Assembly (NCBI GenBank): GCA_013399875.1
Contig: VXAZ01006320.1
Coordinates: forward strand, 399,148-463,147
Reading direction: 5' to 3'
Length of the DNA stretch: 64,000 bases
DNA from: Gymnorhina tibicen
Taxonomy: Eukaryota; Chordata; Aves; Passeriformes; Artamidae
The position numbers and the translations under genes are program-made. Of the stretch, positions 44,991-57,505 are shown in pieces (the stretch's first letter is position 1; every line of letters starts with the position of its first letter). The notes below the pieces were generated by a model. The model searched no databases. It saw nothing but the letters and a program-made list of their open reading frames with translations, and was not told where the DNA came from.

Positions 44991-47287
44991 GAAGTTCTCA
45001 GAAGTACTACAAATCCTGTAATAACTCCAATGCAGAAGTCCCTGGCAGAAACAATCATTACTTCACTCATGATGATTTTAAGTACTGAATCCTCTTCCTC
45101 ATCCCAAACATGGCTTCCAAGGCACAAACAGACATGCGCTATAGCATGACAGTTCTCTCAGATTTTGGAGGTGAAGTATTGCAGTTAAAGTGTAACAAAG
45201 TCTTCCTTCTAGGAGAGTATCCTTACAGCGGACTGTTGGGGCCTGCAGTAACCACAGCAGTCTGTCTCTCTGCCATCTTCCCCCTTCACCTTCCCCAGAA
45301 CATCTCTTCCAAGGAAAAGTAATTGTAAACCTTACTGGATTCATTTCCACACTTACAAAAATACCAGCAACACCTACAAAGGAAATCTACTGAATGCAAC
45401 AAGAAGTCAATGACTGAAATGAGCTTTCATGCTGGCCAACATACTCAATGTGGGTTTTGCTGTATCCTACATTGTTTCAGCATAGCAGATTTCAAGCAAC
45501 AGTAGCGACACACATCACTGGTATATTCTCTGGAATCGTGTGTATTGTAGCATTTTTTGAACCTGTCCATCATGAGTTCCACTACACAATAATGAAAAAA
45601 CCCTAAAGATCATCATGTGTCAGGTTCTATGACACCTATTCTTAAAAGAAATTGCTGAACTAGTCCATAATTCTAGAAAGCACACAGCGACAGTATAGAA
45701 TAATGAAAGCACAAGTAAAAAGCAGTTTATTGTTGAAACTAACCAAGCCAGAACTCCTTTGTATGGTAAAGAATAAAAAGACAAACTGCACTAAATTGCT
45801 ATGGCATCATTTACTTTGCAAAGATGAAAACTGCAATACGCAAAGTGGAACATGCACTAAAATACAAAATCTTAAGCATTGTAACTTCACAGACATACAC
45901 TGTCCCAAAGTCTCAAAGACAATAAAAATGCATCTGTACCAAAACTGTCTGTACCAAGCCAGACATCAGTTTTCAACCTCACTTATGAAAAATCCTGTAT
46001 GCATCAACTTACATCTTCTCCTGTAACAGTCAGAAATTCTGTTACACACTTAATTGACCCTGATGCTTCACTACTAAAGGAAAAGGGGAAAACAAAAATT
46101 CATTAATACAATCTGGTAATGCTGGTAAGTTTATTATAGTCAACAGTAGACATGTTCAGTAAATTAGTAACTTGTCTACTTGGAAAAAAGCCATTTTACC
46201 GAATCTTTCAAGAATTCTACATGATAAAAACACATTACTTTAGATGAAAAAAAAACCAGCCAAAAAGCTTCTGCCTATAATGTCTCTCTCTCCTAGTCAA
46301 AATGATCTGGTTTTGTGATTGTTTTTGTCTAAAATTCAAAAGCTGAAAAAATGTGACAGTCTCTCAGATTGACAGCTGTCATCTCTCTGCAGGTAACCTA
46401 TGAGCATCAGCAGGGTGGGAGCAGCTACAGTGAATGGGAAAGTGGAATAAAGCTCAGCCTACTGACAAGCTACCAAACAGTCCCTGCAAACCAACCACAG
46501 GTATATTTAAGCTGTGAACTTGCTTGTATAACCTCTCTTTAAGTGATTTTTATTTTTTTAAATGTTTTTAAGTTTCAGATGATCCAGACAGAACAACTGT
46601 TTCATGTTAAACAAACTTAGTTTGAAAATGGTACCCTGAAATCATTGCTGCAAAGTCTGGCCTCTAGGAGTAAATTACTTAGCCTTTACCCTTCCTGAGA
46701 GTGTGGCAGAATAAGTACTGAACAACTTAATAGGTGAGAGACCACACAGAAAAGCTGGCAAATCTCTTTTGTATTCAAAGCACCAATTCCTCAGTAAACA
46801 CAGCACTGTTGTCAAGATGCTCAGTACAGCCTTTTCAAGTTTCCCTTTTATCACTGAATATCAGCACATAATCCTCAAGTCTCTACTCTTTATTCATAAG
46901 GGTCTGCTCCTCCTGGTTTCTACATACATTTTTCGTACTTGAACATTAAACAGCACCAGCGCTGAGGCAAAAAGACACTGGAGAGATCTTATCCTGTAGC
47001 TACTGCTCTTTTGCACTGTTATTTGGGGATGTATCAACTGGATGAAGACAACTGACATGGACATTTATCTGCACCCAATTTAAACTGATAGACTCAAATT
47101 GGTGAAAAAGCCAGATTAAAAAAGACCCAGGATAAGCCAAAATTTAACTGAAGTTGGTGTTGTCTGTTCTCAGCAGAAACCCACAGAATCGAAGAGTAAA
47201 CACCTGAGCTTTCATTACCTGATCTGTCGTTACTGAGGCAACTGAAAGACAGACTACTGAAAGAAAGTAAAGCCTTCTGCTCTCAGT

Positions 47288-47804
47288 TTCACATAATCAT
47301 TGAGGCTGGAAGGGACAGCCTCTGGAAACCTAACCCACAGTTCCCAACCCTGTCCCCCACCTGGCCCCCAAAGGCTCCTCAATTCGAAACAAAATCATCA
47401 AAACTAGATTGCACAGGACCACAACTAACTCAGTTCTGAGTGTCTAAGGACAGAGGCACCACAACCCCTCTGGGAAACCTGTTCCAGTGGTTGCCCAGTC
47501 ACACACACGCACAAAAAAGCAGTCTTTTTATGATTAAGTGGACTTTCAATATGTGCATAATGCCTTGTGCTTCGCCACTGGGCACTGTGGAGAAGAGTCT
47601 GCCTCCATCTTTTTACTCCCTTCCACAAGGTATTTATATACATTGATGAGATCCCCCAAGCCTTCTGTCCTCCAGGAGGAACAGTCGTAACGCTCCCAGC
47701 CTCTCCTCATTGTCAGATACTCCAGTCCCTTAATCATCTTAGAGGCATTTTGCTGGACTTGTCCCAGCGTGGTTGCACCTATCTCATACTGGGAAGCTTG
47801 GAAA
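47288..47804 (-). mobile_element. CR1 LINE 3' fragment
   Basis: The plus strand starts ATAATCATTGAGGCTGGAAG, the reverse complement of the CR1 3' end. It runs through GGGAAACCTGTTCCAGTGGT, CTCCAGTCCCTTAATCATCT and TTTTGCTGGACTTG to ATCTCATACTGGGAAG. All are standard CR1 landmarks in order, so the element is in minus orientation, the same as TNRC6B. It is about 515 bp and 5'-truncated. Confidence 0.92.
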
Positions 47805-48491
47805 GAATTTTACCAGTAAAAACCATGGATAATGCCATAAGAGGCTCAAGTTCATATGTCAAGTTAATTCCTAGAACAACCTACCAGATTTTTTCACGGA
47901 ATACAGACCTTCTAAGGCACCAAGTTTCAAACTTGTTTTCTGAGCAGAACCAATTTTTAGTGACTTACAAATTCTCCGCAACTCAGACTTGAACTGATAC
48001 ATTTCAGCAAAAGTGCTATTAGCTACAGAAAATGTAAAATGCAAGTAACACTTAGCAAAAAAAAATTGGAAATCTTCAGTAGTAAATATTTCACATAAAC
48101 TTCCCTAAGAATTAAAAAAAAAACCAAACAAAAAAGGATCTTCCTGCTCTAATATTTACTCAACTTTACTGCAAGAATTGCAAAAGCCCATCAGTATTTT
48201 CATCCACAAACACCCCAAATGAGCTGCAGTTGTGTAGAGAGATCAAAAGAAGCCATATTAAGTAACTTAAATATTATATATCAAAGAAACCTTACTTTAC
48301 ATGGCACATTAAGAAGAAATGTCCAAGTTAAACACTTCAGTTCCAGAAAAGAAAAGCAAAGAAGTGTCTTCAAAGAAGCACTACTCTAAACAACCAATTT
48401 TTAAGTTCAAATAAAAACAATTTAACACGTTATTACCACCAATACTACTTATGTTTCAGTTGGATAAAAGAATTCAAATATCAGAACTCAC

Positions 48492-48579
48492 CTTCTGAGC
48501 AGAATCCTTCTTTTTCTTATCCTCTTTCTTCCTTTTCTTGTCTTCCATTAACTGTTCTTCCCTTTCTTGCTCCTTCTCT
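48492..48579 (-). CDS. TNRC6B: TNRC6B exon 1 (first coding exon in window): Lys/Glu-rich N-terminus
   Basis: This 88-nt exon has acceptor ggcag|AGAGAAGG and donor AAG|GTGAGT. Its first base completes a codon from an upstream exon. The other 29 codons read [15 protein letters not shown] followed by a Lys-rich run ending DSAQK. Human TNRC6B begins almost identically, with [11 protein letters not shown] in the short isoform as I recall it. The segment is highly charged and probably helical or disordered, with no catalytic role. No in-frame ATG precedes it inside the exon, so translation must start in an exon further right. Confidence 0.93.
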
Positions 48580-51500
48580 CTGCCAAAACATGAAAAACAA
48601 TTGTCTGAGCACAATCATTGTATAAGAGTCACACATACTATAAAAGCTCTTCCCTGCAAGTAAAGCAGTCAAGCTACCAGATTCCTCTTACCATACTTCA
48701 TTTCCATCTGAGGGTTTCAGCCAAATTGTGATAAGAAAAGCACCTTTTAGCTCAGTATGGCACAAACATGCCACATGCTGCATGAAGGAAAATTCCTTTA
48801 TTCAGATCAGGTCTGTTATGGCAGTTCCTTACATAAATTAATCACATGCCTGATAGTAGAAAATATCTTCAAGACATTTTGGCCAAAGTACTCTTATAAT
48901 TGGGTCATGCTATTATTTAATGAAGAGTCTCATGAATCTTTTCATATGGTAAAAAAAAAAAAAGGGAAGTTGTAATTTAATACAAGATAGTTTGGTCTGA
49001 TACAACATTTATCTTCACAAGGGGAAGAGATTATTCTATTGCCTGTAGCTATGTCACTTGTAAGAGACTAGAAGTGTCACATCAAATCAAACCTATCATT
49101 TATTATACAAATCTCTAATTTAATTTCTAGGCTATTGTACCCACCCACAGAATTTTTGTGATGAAACTTGTAATACAAATTACTTTCCAGGGAATCTATT
49201 TTATTCCATAAGAACATTCTTTCAAAAAAAAGGGAAAAAAAATATGCAGCTGCTATTGTTGTCAAGCCATCATCTTGTTGCTATGTTCTGTATCAAATAT
49301 GAAAGTACCATGGAATAGTTAATTTACTGCATGTACACTATTGGCTGAGCTGTTTCTATGGTGAATCACATTTTTGTTAACCAGTTCTCTTCATCTCCAT
49401 AAAAGAAATTTAAGGCCAAGTTCCAGCTTACTTGGAATAATTTCTTTTTATAGGGAAAGATTAAGACAAAGATCATTAATGTAAAAAGGTGATCTGACAG
49501 ATGAGTAGGATCAGAGACTCCACAAATGGGAACCAACTAAACAAGTATAATCCAAAATCTCTCAGAAGAAAATGTTATAAAAACCAGAACAGCATTACAA
49601 ACAAAACTGGAGTTTATAATAGCACTGAACTATTTATTGTATTTATGCCTAAATCAAAGGTCTTTTTTGACCACAGTTTAAAACACTTAAGAGTTGATTT
49701 GGCTAGGCAGTCACACCATACAGACCTTTCCTTGATTTGCATTTATACAGTAAAGGTAATATCTTTGTTTTCATTTTCACAAAATATGCCCAAGCCAGTG
49801 AGCAAAGAGACATTTACACAACTGATTCCTACAAAAATATTTTGAGATGCTATGTACTAATAGCTTCCTGATGGAGGACTTCCAAGAACTCTCTAAAGGT
49901 TCCATAGAGAGTAATAAATGTCTTCCTGGTTTCCTGAAGTTGGGCTCCCTTTCTTCATACATGGATAAAATTGATAAGGGTGAGATGAGTCCGTAGTAAC
50001 AACATCCTGAGGTTACCACCCAATTTTTCAGTGAAGTACTGGGGAGCTTAGTGTACTTCGCATTGTCTGTCATAGCACTGAGACAGAATTTTTCATTTTC
50101 TTTGAGCCATATATTGCAAGCAATGTGAAAAAGCTCTCCTGTGACACCCTCGTCATCCAAAACTGCTGTGACTTCAAATTATGTTTACTACTTCTGTACT
50201 GTCAAGCTATGTATACTGCAGTGCAAGTTACAAGCACACTATGTCCAAAAAACTTTCTTGCAACAGGCAGATGTTTAAGAAGAAGTTTAAAAGTTTAAAA
50301 AGAGCTGTCTCAAAAGCTGCTGAAAAATGGTAGTATCAAAATACAAAATGACTTCCAGTAACCGCTTGGCACACATGCAGCCTTCTACTTAAAAGCACTT
50401 TCCTTACTTTTGTGAGCAGAAGAGAAAAGAAAGAAAAGAGCCACATTCACAATCACAGCTGAAGCTATGGCCTACAGTGACATGCAGCACTAAAAGAATC
50501 CAAGGACAAAAGATCCATAGCCTGAAAGTAATTACCTAGTTATGGTCTGCCTTTGTGGTAAATTTAGGACATGGAGATTGCTATTGCTGCTGCCTTGTTT
50601 TTTTGATCTATGTGGACTACGGCTGCAAAGAAGCCCTTTGTTTTGTATGACAACCTCCCCTTCTGCTCTTTCAGTAGAGATGCACATTTAATATTCCATT
50701 GGGTGCATCCTCAACAACCACAATATAGCAGCAACCAGTAATTAGTTTACTTTATTTACCAAAACTTTATTTAGGCTTCAATTCATGTAAGCTCTACTAA
50801 GGTGGAAGGGACCTATCTGAGCACTTGGCTACATCACATGTACAAGACCATAGAGCTCCTGACAAAGCGCTGAGTGAAACCTCACAAACACGTCGGAAGC
50901 ACGAAGCTATACTTTCCAAATGACAGAGCAAGAATAGATGCTACAGACATGCTAACAATGTACAGCCATGGTGAAAGTTCACTGAATGAGAAGGGTAAAT
51001 ATCTTATTATTTTGGGTATCACAAGTGCCATCTTCCCAATTCCACTCTTTGATGCATTTCACTAACATTTGTTTTATTATCAATGATTTTCTTTTTCAGG
51101 ATACAAGATGCTTGTTGAACACAAGTTTAACTTGCAGTGTTAAATGCTGGGAAAAATTTAACATCAGCAAAGCTTTCAATCACCTCCTCAATTCATTCCA
51201 GAGATAATGCTGCCTAATAACTTCTCATTAGCCAAAAGGTAGTTCTTCCTGGCCTGATGAAAACTCGGGGGTCCATCATGTGTTTTCCAGCAAACAGCTG
51301 GCTCAGACTGAGGAGATCAACAGGGAGAGAGAACCCATCAACTGCAAGCAGAGTGAATTTAGAGTAATACAATGGGGTGTGGTTCCGGGTTTTGTTACGA
51401 GCACGCTGTAATGGGAACACGGACACACCACAACCCTGAAGAGGAAGTCTGCTAAACAGCAATCAGCAGCCAGCTTTTTAATCTAGTTTTTTTCAAGAAA

Positions 51501-54500
51501 GCATGTGTTGATCTAAAAATATGACCTAATTGCACTTTAATATCTCCCACAAAATCTTAGAACTGACATTACTGAAAAGTATTTAAAAAGCTTATCACAG
51601 ATTTTAATTTCAAGTATTTAAAATAAAGGATATTAACAGCTTACAAATTATGAGAAACTAAGTTGTAATCCAAAATGTTATTTTCATTCTAAAGAAACCC
51701 AAACGCAAATAAACCCAGTAGCTACGATGCATTACAGCTTACCTAAGTTCTTAAAACAACCTCTTCTCGCTAAGTCAAAAGCAATCATTTCAGAGGACAG
51801 AAGTTTTTTACACTAGTTAACTAGAGACATAACAGAAAAGAGTTGTGAAGTCCATGTTATTAAAACATCCGTTTCAGAAAAAAAAAAAAAAAAGAAAGAG
51901 AAAACAGACATTCAAGAAATGTGTTCTCCCTCAAAACAATTTACCTGTTTTGGAAATTCTTAACTTTCTGTAAAATTCTAATACTCATTTTTCCAGAAAA
52001 TTCTATTTTAAAGAGTTATTCTGACAACATTATGGGCTTAAGGCACAGGTAGAGGACAGAAGTTGCCTTCAAAGCTCTTGCTATCACAAACTGAACTGTG
52101 AAACGAGATGACGCGCTACACACTGCACACTATCTGCTGCCAACACACTTTGATAGGCAGAGATAAAGCGTCACACAGCGTATTAGTCTACACAAACCCC
52201 ATAATCCTGTAAGGTCACCCTCAAACTAAAATTGCACTAAAAAATTGTAAGTGAAATGTAAGAAATGAAAATTCCTAGAGTGGCACTTTAGTGCACGCAA
52301 CTCCCAGTTCCTTCCGCAAGACCACAGGACAACAATGTGAGAGCTGGGAAGTTCCTCACAGGTGAAGATGTGCACTAGATACCAGCACTGTGAGTCATCT
52401 TCCCTCCTCCCGACCTCACACTTTACCTCATTTCAGTACAGTCAACTTGAGTTAGCTACACTACGACACAGGAGTGACAGAAAACCTCTTTAGGTGCACC
52501 CTGTTCTCTGCGTTGTGATAAGCATAGGGCAATTTACAAACCTGCTTCCAAACTGTGAGCCAACTTGTGCATCTTCTTTCAGAACATGTGGGATTCTGAA
52601 ACCACACTTGCAGGACCAGAAGCACTTTTATATCTATAGAACTACCAGGTCACCTGAACAACTGCTAAATCTTCCTTCAAACCTTCAGCCACAACTAGCC
52701 AGAGCTAAAGGCCTTCACCATATGTAGAGAATGATTTGCATGCACAGATCATTGTCACTTAGAAGCAAAACTTGAGCTATTAGTAACTCTTTCTTACAGA
52801 TAAGCCCCTAGCGATCCAAAATATCAGACCACAAATATATTTCAAGTCTTCTGGAAACAGATGGAAAGACTCAAAACCTGATTAAACCAGAAATTTAATC
52901 TACAATAAGGTATCCAACATTGGCCAAGGTTTGAAGCAAAAAGAATTTCCAGTGAACTCTTAACTACAGGGATCTAGCTTCTTAACATTTCTGAAAGTTT
53001 TCCCAGTATTCTGATAAATTATACAGCCTGGATACTAGCAGAATTAGGCATCACACACTGCTGTCTCAGATGTGTTGCAAAACACCTTTATAACAAGCTC
53101 AAGTCCAGGTGCAACTTCCAAGACAGAAGCCCCTCTCAATCAGTACAGGGACAAAATCTCTTACAGAAAATTAAAATGTCTTCAACAAGTGCTGTTGCAT
53201 GAACATCTTGATGCTGCCACAGGCAAGTGGTTTTCATTTTCTTCCACTTTATTTCTCTGCATCAAGCTCTGTCCTTGACCTTCACTTGCTTGGACTGTCT
53301 CTGGAACTCAGCTGAGTGTATGGGAAGCAAACTCAACTCATAGTAATGCACTGAAAAGCATAAACTGATTAGAGCTAAGGGTCATGAACAATGAAGAAAA
53401 GGCACACTACAAACTCCCAAACGAGTTCTTTGAGGTGCAAGCCCTTCTTGCTGCAGCAACAAACACTGGCAGTCTACAGCTTGAAATGCTCAAGGTGGAT
53501 GAAAGTTTTTAAATCACATCAGGAAGCTGGACGTCGGAGACTAAAAAGGAAAGAAAATTAAATGTACCACAACTGGAGCACAGAAATCCTTACAATTTTA
53601 CTTCACTTTCATTTAACATATCCCACTTAACAGACATGCTCCATTATTTCAGCAGCATGAGAAGAGTGTGGCATGTCCAAACATGCAAGTGTGCTCCAGC
53701 ACATTTGAAGAGAACATCAAACAGAAGCAAGATGTAACACAGCATGGAATAAATCCCAGGGCTGACAGACCCTACATTCCTAAAGGTAAAATTACTTCCA
53801 CTAGACTAAGCCATGTAAATAAAGAGTTATGATCTTGCTGATCAAAAGAGTGAAAAGGGGATTAATTTATTTTATTTAAAAAAGTTAAAATACTCAACAT
53901 CACAGCCTTCTTTCTTATGAAGCAATGCTTGCATGCATAGACTAGACAGCCATAAGCCATATGAAACCTCGTTACACGGGAGATAGCCATTTCAAAAGTC
54001 AGTCTTTAGGCTGAACTGACAAGAATGGAATATGAAATTACTTTAGGCCAAATGACTTCTGATGTTTATAAGGAAAAACAATAGATCCTTCAGAATAGCA
54101 TTCCTGAAGATCCAGGCTATAAAAACCTCAAGGAGGAAAAAAAAAAAATTTATTTTTTTGCTTGAAATGAGACACAAGTTCACAGCATCACTGAAGAACT
54201 GCAATACTGACATAAAGGATAAACTGTGAGGTTCAAAATTGACCATTTAGTAAAAAGATGATTGTCCCACACTTTCTGAATGCAAGTGAAATCAAGATAG
54301 CAGAACTCAGCCCTTCAGTAGAGTATGAAATTAAGACTTTCATATTTACAACATGTGTAAATAGTATATACACCAGATGTAAGACAAAAGCGTGTCATCC
54401 CTCTCTCCCAGGGAAAGCTGTGGATTTTATACAAACACAATACATACTCACCATGCATTAAATAAAAAGACTTCAGAAAGTGTGTTTTTAGAAGTGCTCT

Positions 54501-54809
54501 AAAGCAGCATTTTCAAAAGATTATTCCTTTTCAAGGACTTAAGAGTAAAGCTGCTTTTTCTTCTCTTTGGCTGAAAACCAAAACAGTGTCATAGCAAGAA
54601 AGTTGCGTACTTTAAATAGTGTATCTGGCACAACCGATACGCCTTTATCGCAGCACAGCATCAGCAACTTGACGCTGCTGTAGAAAATAACCAACTTTAA
54701 ACATCAGCAAACTGACTTTGCTGAAAGTATGCTTTTCTAAAGGAATACTCCTTATAAACTGTTATTACACTTGTTAATAGAGTAAAATTAATTATTTGTG
54801 GTGTATTTT

Positions 54810-54836
54810 TATATATATATATATACACACACATAT
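54810..54836. repeat. (TA)n(CA)n microsatellite
   Basis: About eight TA units run into a short CA repeat in the long 5' intron. Confidence 0.88.
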
Positions 54837-56764
54837 GCACAATGATTTATAGAATAGAGAGACAACAACTGAGCATAAAGGGTTCTTTACTTAAAAGAAC
54901 TGGATGGTATAAGCCCTACAGTACAACAAATGCTCATAAGGAAGGAAGTTTTTTCTCAACTCTTCAGCAACAGAAGGGGCAAGAGTACCATTTGAAGAGG
55001 GAGGGGGTCAATTTCAGTTTTAAGAGTCACCTGTTAATAGTAAAACCTTGAAATATGTTTCCCACATATAATTGATCAAAAAGATCAAATTTATTTTTTT
55101 AAAATATTCTGTGTTTCTTGCTTGCACTCCTTTAAGCAGAATTACTCTTTCCAGCTGTACAATTTATATCCATATCTATATTAAAAAACTGACTTCCAGG
55201 TACAATCTTAAGTTCCTAAATGTTAGCCAGTTGATAAAAAGGAAAGCTTTAAGAAAATGGAAAGCTATAGCCAAAGTTCTAGAATGTGAGAACTGAGCAA
55301 GTTTTCTCCCCTACTTCAGTCTTCAAACACTTTGGAGCTCTTGCAGATCTGTAATTATTATTTCATAGCATGCACACTCATGCGCACCAAAGACACAGGT
55401 AAAGTGTGTTTAGACAACTGTGAAATGTGGTAAAAACAGCCCAAGAGTGGCAAAACATAAGGTTAGAAATTCGCCTGTAATTAAGATGTCCTGTAAAGTA
55501 TCGTATCAGAACATCCCTTTGGTAAGACACGGTTCTATTCAGGACTTTAAGGTTTTATGTGATTATCAAAAAGCCTTACTTTCCTCTAAAAACTACTCAC
55601 ACATACATGTAGAAAGCTGCATGATCTGTAACCGTTTGCCAAGAAAAATACCTGTGTCGTTCTGAAAGCCACAAAACCCATGCAGAGTAATGAATGCTTA
55701 AAAACAACATGGACCAGTAAAATGATAACAGCTACCAGAACACAATCAAGAAAGAACCTGTCCCTGCTCCAAGGACACAAGTCAGTTTATTTCACAGGGA
55801 GGAGAGAGCTGGCAATCCTCAAGATCTCTGTTCCACTACAAATTATCTATCTTGGTAATATGAACTCTTCCAAACCCCTATTCTCACTAACACCATAATA
55901 TCAGCAGGTAAGATGACAGACAACCTGGCAAAATCTTTCAGTCTTCTATTAAGTGAAGTCCTTTCATTTCAGTTGTGTGTGTGAGTGAGAAATCACAGCC
56001 TTGGACAGATGACCACTCTAAGGGAGCTGCTGCTGACCATTGCTTTGCATGTGAAACACTTTTTTTCACTACACCATCCAAAAAGATCATCTTACCTCCC
56101 TCACTTTGCATACAGAAATACCCTGAAAGTCCTACCTCGTCATGCAACACAGGGTTTGAAATGAACTCAGGCTGTCTGGGAAAAGTGTCAGACGTCAGTT
56201 ACAGGACTAATTATTAGTCTGCAAGTGCTGTGTGCACAAGTATTTGCCAGTGTTGCTTTGTATTAAAAGAGACAAACTCTACCAGTTTTATCATCTTAAA
56301 CGGTTTGCCTATCAGGAGAAAAAAAAAATCCTTTTGTTTGAAAACTAACAGAAGGAAAGTTACACAATCTTCTCCCTAAACAGTCCTTTACAGATTGTTT
56401 TTTTAATGTTGGGGATTTTTTCATGTTGTTTGTTCATTTGATTTTTTTTAAACCAGTTCATCTTCTGAACTACACTTTCTGCACTAGATACATTATACCC
56501 TTACTGGTGTCATCATCAGAATCACAAATAATTCTGACTGAAGAAATCAACCAGAGTCTGGTCCAACCCCACACTCAAAACAGAGACATCATCAAAAATG
56601 TTTCTCGGGACCTAGTCACATTCTGACCATCTCCAAAGTTAGACACTACTATCGCTGTGGCAAACTTACTCCGCTTTTTCACTCCACACATTGCATTTGT
56701 CTCCTGATACCTAATCAGAATTTCTTTACTGCGACTTGTGTTTGCTCTCTCTTGTTTTATCACT

Positions 56765-57505
56765 GTACACCACCTCTACGAGGAGTCTGGCTCTCAATAT
56801 CCTCTCATGAGGCAGCTGAAGACAGCAGTAACATTACTCCCATAGCCTCCTATTTCTAGGGCTGAACAAATCTAGTCTTCTCAGCGTCTCCTTGAGCAAA
56901 ATTGCTCCAGAACACTAATCATCTTAGTGGCCATTTAATATGTCAGTGTCTTTCCTGTAAGAGAGCCAAAACCGGACACACTATGTTAAAGATGGACTTA
57001 AAAGTGTTGAATCCCTTCTCCTGACCCACTGGCTATATCCTTGCTAATACAGCACAGCACGTGGCTGGTTTCTTAACAGCAAGGACACCCTGCTGACTCA
57101 CATTCTACTTTTTCTTTCTCAGGACCTTCAGGAGTTTTTTCTGCAGAGCTACTTTCTGGTCAGTGGATGCCTAACCTGTGCTATAGCAGTGGGTTATTTT
57201 GACACAGGTGTAGTATTTTCCAGTTACAATTGCCAAATTTCAAGAAGTTTGTCAGGCCCTTTTCTCCAGCCTACTGTGTTCCCCCACGAACAGCAACCAT
57301 AATCTCCAGAGGTGTCAACCACTCTGCCTCATTTGGTATCACCTGCAAAGGTGCTGAGGGCTTGTTCCATCCCAACAGACCACGTCATAACACAGATATT
57401 GAATATGATCAGCCCAGCGCTGACTGGCACAGGGCACCAGACTGCCCAGCTGCCAGCGCACTTCGCATTGTTGACCATAATCAGCTCTGTGTCACCGACT
57501 GGCAA
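56765..57505 (-). mobile_element. Old CR1 LINE fragment, about 740 bp
   Basis: The plus strand shows reverse-complement CR1 landmarks in order: GGGCTGAACAAATCTAGTCT, CACTAATCATCTTAGTGGCC, GAGAGCCAAAACCGGACACA, then CTAATACAGCACAGCACGTG and GGTATCACCTGCAAAGGTGC, and AATATGATCAGCCCAGCGCT near the end. It is more diverged than the CR1 at 47288 and covers more of the ORF2 3' region. It is antisense on the plus strand, the same orientation as TNRC6B. Confidence 0.85.

Larger units (their letters stand above)
44780..48491 (-). other. TNRC6B: Intron 1 of TNRC6B (as counted in this window)
   Basis: This 3.7-kb GT-AG intron carries a CR1 fragment (47288-47804) and a CA/TA microsatellite near 44947-44990. 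The rest is unremarkable. Confidence 0.88.
6708..48579 (-). other. TNRC6B: TNRC6B gene body, coding span (5' end outside window)
   Basis: The gene encodes a GW182-family scaffold of cytoplasmic miRNA-induced silencing. It binds Argonaute through Gly-Trp motifs and recruits PABP and deadenylases through its C-terminal silencing domain. Twenty-two exons, traced on the minus strand, join in phase to 5478 nt, or about 1825 codons plus stop. Paralogue assignment rests on remembered vertebrate TNRC6B: the start [15 protein letters not shown], the segment [20 protein letters not shown], the PAM2-region sequence [15 protein letters not shown] and the C-terminus [18 protein letters not shown]6A and TNRC6C differ clearly at all four. 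Every intron is GT-AG except the GC-AG intron between the third and fourth exons listed. The start codon and promoter are not in the window. Exon numbers in this annotation count only the coding exons seen here. Confidence 0.95.

Noticed and set aside
49777..50160. 127-codon minus-strand open frame in the long 5' intron
   Set aside because: No recognisable domain, no matching splice sites to exon 1, and length within chance for 15 kb of AT-rich sequence.
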